The notes beneath the pieces are model-generated. The model had not been told where the DNA came from. It did no database searches and worked only from the letters and a program-made list of their open reading frames with translations. 49,984 bases of DNA, taken from the NCBI RefSeq assembly GCF_015351025.1, contig NZ_JADKRV010000020.1, forward strand, positions 1 through 49,984, in the 5' to 3' direction. Position numbers and translations under genes: made by a program. Shown here one piece after another: positions 42,559-49,491 of this stretch (the stretch's first letter is position 1; each line of letters starts with the position of its first letter). The stretch comes from Curtobacterium sp. VKM Ac-1376 (GTDB lineage Bacteria > Actinomycetota > Actinomycetes > Actinomycetales > Microbacteriaceae).

Positions 42559-43134
42559 CTACTTGCAGGTGATCGTGTTGACGTTGCCCGTCACCGTCGG
42601 ATAGGTGCGGTTCTTCACCTTGATATTGAAAGCGATCGGACGGAAGTGCGCAGCGCCACGGCACTTCGCGTATGTGTGCGCAACGTGGTAAACACCGGCG
42701 GTGTATTCGCCGCCGTTCGCGGCGACGTCGTTGCAGTCAAAGTCGTCAGGTCCACCGTCGCGTATGCAGTACTGGATCGCTATACCAGTGCGCGCCGCGA
42801 CGCTCTCCGTGCAGCGGAGCTGCGAGCGCCACTGGAACTCGTGCTCGACAGGGACTGCCGTGACGGTCGTAAAGCTGCCCTGGCAGCCTCCGACGGCCGC
42901 TTTCGACTGGCCGATCGTGGGGTCGGTGGAGCTTTAAGTGGGGATGGTGAGGCTCCACGTCTCAGCCGCGACCGTGTCCGGGCTGTCCGGGGACAGCACG
43001 AATGACGGTGCGGCGTCGTTCCCCGGTGTCGTGTCGGCCGACGCCGCCACGGCGCTTCCGAAAACCAGGCCGAGTGCTGCGGCACAGGACACCGCGAGGA
43101 CCGCGGTTCCCCGCCGTTTAGAGTACAAGCGCAT
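42559..43134 (-). pseudogene. Secreted six-cysteine protein interrupted by an in-frame TAA
   Basis: The frame starting at the ATG at 43134 (GAGGGG upstream; an ATG two codons earlier exists) encodes a clear signal peptide (RRGTAVLAVSCAAALGLVFG, cleavage near ASADTT). It reads on to SLTIPT and meets TAA at 42934-42936. The same frame then continues for 124 codons without a stop to TAG at 42559, with normal-looking protein: GGCQGSF, QLRCTES, IQYCIRDGG, FDCND, YAKCRG and a final ITCK. Six Cys in about 125 residues suggest three disulfides in a secreted toxin-like or bacteriocin-like domain. Either a point mutation killed the gene, or the TAA is read through. As it stands only a 66-residue peptide would be made. 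Confidence 0.75.
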
Positions 43135-43242
43135 GTTCATCCCCCTCGGAGTGACGGCTCATGCCGACTCCACGAATTTAAGAGAGCAGGGGAAGTCGTC
43201 GAAGTACGACACGTGAACTGCCGGCGTCTGGAGGCTGCAGGC

Positions 43243-43461
43243 TCACACAGCCCCGTCGGCGGGGGCGTTCGTGGCGATCGCGGGGATGCCCGGGCCGAGG
43301 ACATTTCTGGCGTGCGCGCCGAGGCAGTCGTCATCCGAGCTGGGGACGTCAACGACGTCTCCTCCCCCGGTGTGCGCGAGGATCGCCGCGTAGCGCAGAA
43401 CCGCCGATGCAGCTGCATCGCTGACCAGGATCGTTGCAGCCCCGTAGCCGAGGTTCTCCAT
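43243..43461 (-). CDS. Third copy of the unknown domain, short stand-alone protein
   Basis: This 72-residue protein aligns with the N-terminus of the GAF-ANTAR protein at 29094-30095 and with the 97-residue protein at 30298-30591. The shared pattern is MENLGYG, ILVSDAAASAVLRYAAILA, DVVDVPSSDD and VLGPGIPAI. It lacks the acidic DELEP end of the others and may be truncated. No clear ribosome binding site precedes the ATG at 43461. Its function is unknown. Recurrence 13 kb away within accessory DNA suggests a family that spreads or duplicates. Confidence 0.55.
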   Translation of the reverse strand: MENLGYGAATILVSDAAASAVLRYAAILAHTGGGDVVDVPSSDDDCLGAHARNVLGPGIPAIATNAPADGAV

Positions 43462-43869
43462 CCCACTCCCAACAGGTGACATTGGTCCCTTTCCCACCGC
43501 CCCCCCCTGCCGGGCGGTAGTAAGCGTTCCCTCCACTGCGCACCAGGACCGTGGCATCCGGCCACTCGTCCCGATTACCGCCATCGCCGGCCACGAGAGT
43601 CAACGCCCCTTGGCCAGCCGCCTGGTGCAGCTGCTCATCGACGGCCTTTCTCCTGCAGCTGGGAAGGATCGCGTCTAGTCACGGCGGCATCCGCCAGGCC
43701 CGACTCCGGCCCTTGAGCCCATCGGGCGATCACCAGCGCTCGAATGCCACCGTCGCCGTCTCGACAGCCGATCGGCCACCGGGCGGTTTCCGCTAGCCTC
43801 GGAAGCCATGTGTCCAGCAGTCGTGGCAAGTTGCGCACGGATGACGGGGGTCCGTGTCACCATGGCTGC
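43462..43869. other. Region without a supported gene
   Basis: I see no convincing coding frame, RNA gene or hairpin here. A TAGCCT box at about 43793 stands upstream of the 63/255-residue gene pair and may be its -10 element, which would leave a leader of about 70 bases. Confidence 0.4.
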
Positions 43870-44061
43870 ATGGTCCCCACCGTCGAGGTGCTCACGATCC
43901 CCGAAATCAGCAGCCGCCTTACCGAGCTCGTGGCACGCGCAGGTGCGTCAGCCGATGAGTTGCGTCGATTGGCCGACCGATACGAGCTCTCCCAGGAGGG
44001 ACAAGCGATTTTGCGGAAGATCGACGACCTGACCTACTTGCAGGAGCATGCAGAGCGCTGA
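43870..44061 (+). CDS. Small helical protein, first gene of a conserved-looking pair
   Basis: This 63-residue protein reads as a small helical bundle: VLTIPEISSRLTELVARAG, ASADELRRLADRYELSQEGQAILRKIDDL, then YLQEHAER. It is rich in Leu, Glu and Arg, with an arrangement similar to small antitoxin-like or HTH-like proteins, but no known family can be assigned. It starts at the ATG at 43870. It overlaps the following gene by 14 bases, so the two are translationally coupled and probably bind each other. I recall similar small-plus-large gene pairs in other actinobacteria, without an established function. Confidence 0.65.
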   Translation: MVPTVEVLTIPEISSRLTELVARAGASADELRRLADRYELSQEGQAILRKIDDLTYLQEHAER

Positions 44062-44815
44062 CTCCGGCAGCCAGGCCGACGGGGACCTCCAAGGAAAGGT
44101 CTTCGACTTCATGTTGGAGATCATGGAAATGCTCGCCGCAGTAATTCCTAACGGGCTCGTCGGTCTGGACAGCACTGTCGTCCGGACTCGCGGCGGCGGC
44201 GTCGCGGTGACCGTCGAGCCGACCGAGGAGCTCGGCCTTCGCCTAGATATCGACGGCGCCGAGACCTTCCGGCTAGTTATCCAGTATCGTCTCGTCTTGA
44301 GTCCGGTCAGCCATCTGGTGTCAGTGGACCGCTCGACCTTCAAAGTGAACGTGCACGGCTCAGCGCGACCTCTCTTCACCGTCGATTACCTTCGGGACAG
44401 CGGCAGCGACGTTCCATCGGCGCACTACAACGTTCATGCCGAGCGTCAAGACATGACGGACGCGCTCGCTGCAACGGGTGGGCGACGTCGGGGCAAGATC
44501 TACCAGAAGCGCGTGGCGAAGGGGGACGTGCCGAGGTTCGGCGATGTGCATTTTCCTACGGGCGGCCATCGGTTTCGCCCCTGCCTTGAAGACGTACTCG
44601 AGATGATGGTCATCGAGTTCGGCATCGACACCGTCGTCGGTGCCGGCGCAGCGCTTCACGAGGGACGACGTCGGTGGCGCGTCAGGCAGCTCGCCGCAGC
44701 GGTGTCAGATGACCCGATGACCGCAGCCGCAGAACTGGATCGGCTCGGATTCGACGTCATTGCGCGTGAGGGAACGGAAGTGTCGCAGCGATTCGACCGC
44801 CTCACGGCACTTTGA
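44048..44815 (+). CDS. Hypothetical protein, second gene of the 63/255-residue pair
   Basis: This 255-residue soluble protein is of unknown function. The N-terminal half looks like mixed alpha/beta (LVGLDSTVVRTRGGGVAVTV; FRLVIQYRLVLSPVSHLVSVD). The most conserved-looking part is HYNVHAERQDM near residue 120 and HFPTGGHRFRPCLEDVLEMM near residue 170, followed by a C-terminal helical part RRWRVRQLAAAVSDDP and ELDRLGFDV. The His/Arg/Glu-rich block could be a nuclease or nucleotide-binding site, but no known motif fits. It is coupled to the 63-residue protein and placed beside HEPN and nuclease genes, so a toxin-antitoxin-like or defence role is possible. Confidence 0.7.
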   Translation: MQSADSGSQADGDLQGKVFDFMLEIMEMLAAVIPNGLVGLDSTVVRTRGGGVAVTVEPTEELGLRLDIDGAETFRLVIQYRLVLSPVSHLVSVDRSTFKVNVHGSARPLFTVDYLRDSGSDVPSAHYNVHAERQDMTDALAATGGRRRGKIYQKRVAKGDVPRFGDVHFPTGGHRFRPCLEDVLEMMVIEFGIDTVVGAGAALHEGRRRWRVRQLAAAVSDDPMTAAAELDRLGFDVIAREGTEVSQRFDRLTAL

Positions 44816-45066
44816 TCGCCGCTGCCGCCATCTCAGGAGAGTGCGTGGCGGTCGATCGGTGGTGCCACTTTGACGCTGGAGCTCTGGCCGAGGGGTCACG
44901 GTCCCCGCGGGCGGCCGCCGCTTACAGCATGCCCCGCATCGGCGACGCCGCGTGGTTGCCTCCACTCAGTGGGCGCTTCGAGCCGGGCGCCGACATGCAG
45001 GTGACTGCCTCGATGATGACGGACAAGCATGCTGGGGCGAAGCGGGGCCGCGACGTGTGATCAGCC

Positions 45067-45116
45067 GCACCAGCGGCGCAATTACGCGCCGAATGCGCGC
45101 ATCGCGCCGCTGGTGC
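45067..45116. terminator. Hairpin between the convergent 255-residue and nuclease genes
   Basis: A 13-base stem (GCACCAGCGGCGC and its exact complement) encloses a 24-base loop that can itself pair. The right arm lies inside the end of the nuclease gene (stop at 45082). It can stop transcription from both sides. Confidence 0.55.
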
Positions 45117-46509
45117 GCAACCACTCCATGATCGGCTGGCGTCGTGCAACGAGGTCGTCGACGTCCGCCCCGGTGAGGGCGTAAATGACGCCGATATCAC
45201 GGCCCTGCACGGCCTTCAACCGTGTCAGGAACTCCTTCGTGAACCCGCTGACGGAGATAAACACTCCAATGCGAACGAGCCCGCGACGATCCTCCAGCTT
45301 CGACTCCAGCACCCGCAGCGGTTCGACACCGACGGGTTTCGCCCAGTTCTTGCACTCGACGATGATGAGCGGGCTGTGGTGCGCAGCCCAAAAGGCGTGG
45401 TCGAGTTCGTTCCTCAGGACGAGATCAATTTCTTCCTCCTCGGTCGCGAAGTTCTTACGCGTGACGACAACCTGCTCCTCCGCGTTGAACAGCGCCTCGG
45501 CGAGGGACTCGAGTGCGTCCCCGCGCGCTTTCTTGGTGCTGTTTGCGCGGTCCTTGTTTAGTTCCCTGAGATGTGCGTTCGCGGCGATGGCCTGACCGAA
45601 CCAGAACTGAGGGCCGAGCTTGGATCGGAACGCTGACAGTGACCCGAACATCATCCCGAGCGACTGCGCGTAGGTGGCGATGCTGTCGCCGGTACTCGCC
45701 CACCACCTGTCGAGGAACGATGTCGCGTGTTCCACTGTCTCCATTTCGAATTCCCAGATCCCTCCAGACAGGTCGTAGACGACGTCGGTGTCCGTCGGCA
45801 GATGCTTGAGAAGAACGCAGGTGATGAGTGGCCAGGCGATGAGACGGGCGTCGCGGAACAGGAATACGAGGGTTTCCACTGCCCGAGCTATGGGGAGGGC
45901 CGGCAGGCCGTATTGTTCGGCTGACTCGAGCGTTTGCTGGATGAGTTCGAAGTTCAGCTCGACCGGGGCATCCCAAGCGAGATCGTCGAGGAGGAGCACC
46001 TTCCCGTCGGGATCGGCCCACATCGCTGCGAGGAGTGCGCCGAGGTGCTGCAGGTCCTCCTCGGCCGCGGGGGCTGACTCTCGCGCAATACGGGACCGGA
46101 CCGCTGCGTCGATGGCGCGATCTTCCGCGAGCTGCTCCGGAGTCGGCGGAACGTCGATGGCCTCGAGCGGATCATCGGTGTCATCAAACCGGTCATCGGC
46201 GTCGTCGCCATAGCGATCGGTGTATTCGGTGGCGGTGTATTGGCCGGCGAGGAACGCTCCGGTGTGACCGCCGCCGCGGACGGACGAGTACGCGGCGACG
46301 CTGGCGTCCCAGCCGAGACCGTGCCCGGAGAGCGTGCTGAGCACACCTGCGGCGGTGGATCGCAGCGTGACCGTCTCGACGTTGCCCTCCTCATCCACGG
46401 TGACGCTCCGCTCGGCCGGGGCGAACAGCAGCCGGGGGATGTCCCCGGTGTCTTTACGCCACATGACCAGCGTGCGGTCGCCAATGTTCACAGAGGTGTC
46501 GAATCCCAC
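45082..46509 (-). CDS. Mrr-like restriction endonuclease domain protein with possible HEPN/Toprim-associated N-terminus
   Basis: This 475-residue protein has a C-terminal PD-(D/E)xK nuclease of the Mrr type (about residues 325-440): KARGDALESLAEALF, the Asp in EEEIDLVLRNE, and the ExK core IIVECKNWAKPV. The N-terminal 90 residues (MGFDTSVNIGDRTLVMWRK) resemble domains found at the start of HEPN/Toprim-associated defence proteins. The middle is helical (LFLFRDARLIAWPLITCVLL). The likely role is nucleolytic defence against phage or plasmid DNA, or abortive infection. The GTG at 46509 stands six bases after TACCGT with no ribosome binding site, suggesting leaderless expression. No methyltransferase is adjacent, so it is not a standard restriction-modification system. 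Confidence 0.75.
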   Translation of the reverse strand: MGFDTSVNIGDRTLVMWRKDTGDIPRLLFAPAERSVTVDEEGNVETVTLRSTAAGVLSTLSGHGLGWDASVAAYSSVRGGGHTGAFLAGQYTATEYTDRYGDDADDRFDDTDDPLEAIDVPPTPEQLAEDRAIDAAVRSRIARESAPAAEEDLQHLGALLAAMWADPDGKVLLLDDLAWDAPVELNFELIQQTLESAEQYGLPALPIARAVETLVFLFRDARLIAWPLITCVLLKHLPTDTDVVYDLSGGIWEFEMETVEHATSFLDRWWASTGDSIATYAQSLGMMFGSLSAFRSKLGPQFWFGQAIAANAHLRELNKDRANSTKKARGDALESLAEALFNAEEQVVVTRKNFATEEEEIDLVLRNELDHAFWAAHHSPLIIVECKNWAKPVGVEPLRVLESKLEDRRGLVRIGVFISVSGFTKEFLTRLKAVQGRDIGVIYALTGADVDDLVARRQPIMEWLRTSGAMRAFGA

Positions 46510-46515
46510 ACCGTC

Positions 46516-46521
46516 ACGGTA
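46516..46521 (-). promoter_or_regulatory. -10 box of leaderless promoter for the nuclease gene
   Basis: TACCGT on the minus strand, six bases, then the GTG at 46509. An overlapping TAATAC lies three bases further upstream. Confidence 0.45.
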
Positions 46522-46979
46522 TTACACCGGCTGCTGCGAGGGGACCGTCGAGCACATCGGCTTGCCGCCGAACTCGCGAACTTTACGGCGACAGCGGTAC
46601 CGGTTCTGTTGGCGAGCGCGTTCGCGCGCAGTTTCTAGCCGCGGTCGCGGATGAAGGGTCGATCTCGAATGTCTTTTGGTCTTCCCTTTGCGCCTGGGTC
46701 CGGGTCGTACAGTCGGTCGGCGCAGTTCAGCGGAAACGCCTCAACAGCCGGTCCGTCAGCCGGACACCTGCAGTGGCGCATCGAACCTGTGAGCGGTACC
46801 GCTAAATGGCTCACTTCTAGCACCGTTGGCTGGCGTGTCAGCGCGCTCCAACGACGAGGGCACTGCGGGCGGCTTCGATACCGATAGCTTCGGCGCCCGG
46901 AGTGGCGCCGGACGGCGCAGCCGGCGTCGTGCGAGTAGCCCGGAACTTCCCATATAGCCCCCCCAAACCGAGCTGGCCC
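46522..46979. other. Divergent intergenic region of the defence genes
   Basis: Two divergent genes are separated by about 480 bases. Short frames here have unnatural composition and I do not support them as genes. A 12-base perfect palindrome AGCGGTACCGCT (46792-46803) lies inside a larger interrupted repeat GTGAGC...GCTCAC and could be an operator or recombination site. Confidence 0.4.
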
Positions 46980-46985
46980 TACGCT
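46980..46985 (+). promoter_or_regulatory. -10 box of leaderless promoter
   Basis: TACGCT, six bases (CGACCC), then the ATG at 46992; no Shine-Dalgarno sequence. Confidence 0.5.
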
Positions 46986-46991
46986 CGACCC

Positions 46992-47780
46992 ATGGATACA
47001 GCTGTCACCCCGGACGCCCGTGAACTCCTGCGTGAGTTGCTCGATATCTGGGACCAGCAGAACGCCGCCGAGGTGCAGATTGCGCGCGAGGTTGACGCGA
47101 TTCGCCACGCCACTCTCGTCCACGGGCTCACGGCCCATGCCGCTGACCTGGCACGCGCCGTACTCGTTCTGTATGACGCGAAGATGTTTCTGCAGATGTA
47201 CCCACTGGTCCGGCTGATGCTGGAGGACTCGATTCTGGCGATGTGGCTCGAGTCGGAGAAAGGATCCTGGAAGGAGCTACTTCATAAGGCATCAGCAGAC
47301 CTTGTTCGTCTCATCGACGAGATCGCCGAGCACGGCGCCCTCTCCCCGGGATACGAAACGCTCAGGTCGCAGGCTGGCGTCGCGCGGGAGCAGCTGGCCG
47401 AAGCGAAGCGCGGCCGGCTCACTGTCGAGCGGCAGATGGTTGAGCTCCAAGGTGCAGGAAAGTCGATGTATACCGACTATCGCCTCCTATCTCAGTGGGC
47501 CCATGCCGGCAAGCCCATTGTTGACCTCTATACCGTCGAGGACGAAAGCGTCGTCGGGGGTATCCGCAGTTCCTCAGTACCGCTCATCGATCTGGACTCG
47601 ACGGACACCAATGCGATTGTTGGATACGGGGCCGCGGCCTTCTTGCAGGCGCTATTCGTATGGGATCGAGCGACCGTCGAGCAAGTAGGCCGACAGCACC
47701 TGGAAACCATCGCGAGCAGGCTCGGCGTCCGTCTCGAGCGGGCCGTGCGAACTGAGGGCACTCCAGGTTCGCCCCACTGA
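46992..47780 (+). CDS. DUF5677-like helical (possible HEPN-related) protein
   Basis: This 262-residue protein is almost wholly alpha-helical in appearance. The block LYDAKMFLQMYPLVRLMLEDSILAMWLES (about residues 60-88) resembles DUF5677-type proteins, which often occur in accessory and defence regions and are related to HEPN folds. YTDYRLLSQWAHAGKP near residue 165 contains the expected His after a Ser/Gln-Trp helix. No R-x4-6-H RNase motif is obvious, so catalysis is uncertain. The start at 46992 fits a leaderless transcript. It lies between the Mrr-like nuclease gene and the ApeA-like gene. Confidence 0.6.
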   Translation: MDTAVTPDARELLRELLDIWDQQNAAEVQIAREVDAIRHATLVHGLTAHAADLARAVLVLYDAKMFLQMYPLVRLMLEDSILAMWLESEKGSWKELLHKASADLVRLIDEIAEHGALSPGYETLRSQAGVAREQLAEAKRGRLTVERQMVELQGAGKSMYTDYRLLSQWAHAGKPIVDLYTVEDESVVGGIRSSSVPLIDLDSTDTNAIVGYGAAAFLQALFVWDRATVEQVGRQHLETIASRLGVRLERAVRTEGTPGSPH

Positions 47781-48033
47781 GCGACGAGCCGAGCGGGCCC
47801 ACTACGCCGACTGTCGGCAGATGCCTCGATGGCCGATCGCCTAGCGGACGCGCTGGATTTCGGAGCGAACCCGCGACTTCTGCGAGCAGTTCTGTTCCGT
47901 GTCGTTGCTTTCGCTGCGGTTCGTGTCGGTCAGGTGGTGCCGATGCGACGGTGCCGCGAGCGGCTTCGATGAGGTCGTCGGCGATAACCGCGGGCTCGGC
48001 AAGCAGCTGGTGAGGGGTCGGCAGCGGCTTGCC

Positions 48034-49491
48034 TCAGCCCTGCGTCTTCTTGGCCGCGCGGTTCTGCGCTCCGAGTGGGGCGCCGAGCAGTCGGATAGCT
48101 TCGGACCGCACCGCCCGTTCGAGGATATCGGCGGCAATCTCGAGGTCTTGAGGCTCGTAAGAGCTTGAGCCGTGCGACAGAGCATTCCGGACTCTTGTGA
48201 GCGCAGTCTGCAGGGGTACTGCCCCCTTACCGGTGTCTGCTGCGCGAACGGCTTCGATCAATTTGGCCTCAGCGAGCTCCTGCGCGATTTCGTTCGGCAG
48301 GCGCTTCAGCAGGTCGGCAAGAGCAGAGTCAAGACCCTGCTGAGCCTCGCGGCGCAAGTTCTTGTTGATGAAGGCGTAGTCGGCCTTTTTGAGAAGCTGC
48401 ATGGCACGCGCAAGAACTTCCCGTCGTTTAGCCCCATACTTCGCTTTGTCCGCCTCGTGCTTGGTCCGGTTCTCGAAGCCGTAAGAACCCTCCAGCGCCT
48501 GTAGCAGGAGGAGGAACCTCGAGCGGGGGTGCTGGTCGGGAGTAGTTGCCATTGACCCGTAGGTCTCAAAGAGAGGATGCCTTGCTGCGACCTGTCGCCG
48601 CCAGGCATGCAGTAGGTCGAGCAGACTCAGGCTGTCGCTCGAGAGGTTGACCGCCGAATGAATCTCCTCTACAGCGGCGCGGGTTGAGTTGACCGGTAGA
48701 TGAGTGATGTCCCAGCCGAATACCTGATCGCGGTGCGAGCGCGGGGCGGCGGCGTCGACCACCGAAAGGAAGTACCGAATCTCACGCGGAGCTCCTGTGA
48801 GAAGCGAAACGAGCTGGCGGAGAGGTCGCACCCACTCAAGCCACCAGTCGGCCACTGCTAGTGGCTCGTCTGAGTTGAGGCGGAGGACGGGGCCGAAGGC
48901 CATCTTGAACTCGTAGCCGTCGAGTGCACGCACTGTGTAGTCGTAGCTGAAAGTCATCGACTGCCCGCCCACGACCCAGGTGAACTTGGCATCCTTGTTG
49001 ACGGTGGCTTCCCAGACAGGCTCATCACCGGCTTTCATCGGCATCTTGACATGCTGTATGGGAGCAAGCCCCATGATCGACTCCAGTCCCTCGATCTGAA
49101 GCTCGACCGCGGCATACCTTCGGTGCTCCGAGCTATCAAATGGGTCAAGTGACAGGGCCGCGAAGGCCCCCACCGCTCGGCCGTGTCCCGGGAAGGTGTA
49201 GCTGAGTTCGCCGTTCATCAGGGCCACATAGCCCCCATTTGAGAGCCGGCCGGTGAGGACGTCAAAACCATGGTGCTGCGGGAATGACGCGACTCCGGTC
49301 GCCTTTTCGGAAACCCACTCGATGGGCAGGTCGCCGTACAAAACCCCGGTTGGATACTTCCCCTTGTCGACGGTCAAGAGCCCCGGGATGGCAATGAGAC
49401 CACCCTTAAGATCGGGCACATCCCAAGTGATGAGGTACTCGCCTGTCTCGAATGGCAGTTTGACTGCCGAGATGTCCTTGGCCGGGTCCAT
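48034..49491 (-). CDS. ApeA-like HEPN-domain anti-phage protein
   Basis: This 485-residue protein has a beta-rich N-terminal part (about residues 1-250; GEYLITWDVPDLKGGLIAIPG, TGVLYGDLPIEW, DVLTGRLSNGGYVAL) resembling the ApeA N-terminal domain. A helical C-terminal HEPN part (about 270-475) ends with RVRNALSHGSSSY, which contains the R-x4-6-H RNase signature (RNALSH). ApeA proteins are single-gene anti-phage systems in which the HEPN domain is thought to cleave RNA and cause abortive infection. The start at 49491 follows TGAGGACGC. The length is within the family's usual range as I remember it. The protein converges with the DUF5677-like gene and ends the visible defence cluster. Confidence 0.72.
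   Translation of the reverse strand: MDPAKDISAVKLPFETGEYLITWDVPDLKGGLIAIPGLLTVDKGKYPTGVLYGDLPIEWVSEKATGVASFPQHHGFDVLTGRLSNGGYVALMNGELSYTFPGHGRAVGAFAALSLDPFDSSEHRRYAAVELQIEGLESIMGLAPIQHVKMPMKAGDEPVWEATVNKDAKFTWVVGGQSMTFSYDYTVRALDGYEFKMAFGPVLRLNSDEPLAVADWWLEWVRPLRQLVSLLTGAPREIRYFLSVVDAAAPRSHRDQVFGWDITHLPVNSTRAAVEEIHSAVNLSSDSLSLLDLLHAWRRQVAARHPLFETYGSMATTPDQHPRSRFLLLLQALEGSYGFENRTKHEADKAKYGAKRREVLARAMQLLKKADYAFINKNLRREAQQGLDSALADLLKRLPNEIAQELAEAKLIEAVRAADTGKGAVPLQTALTRVRNALSHGSSSYEPQDLEIAADILERAVRSEAIRLLGAPLGAQNRAAKKTQG

Noticed and set aside
44812..45060. 82-codon frame starting at TTG just after the 255-residue protein
   Set aside because: Only a TTG start inside a stop overlap, low-complexity composition and no homologous pattern; more likely a spacer before the terminator.
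46635..47138. 167-codon open frame on the minus strand
   Set aside because: It overlaps the start of the better-supported 262-residue gene, has unnatural Arg/Pro composition and no ribosome binding site or similarity.
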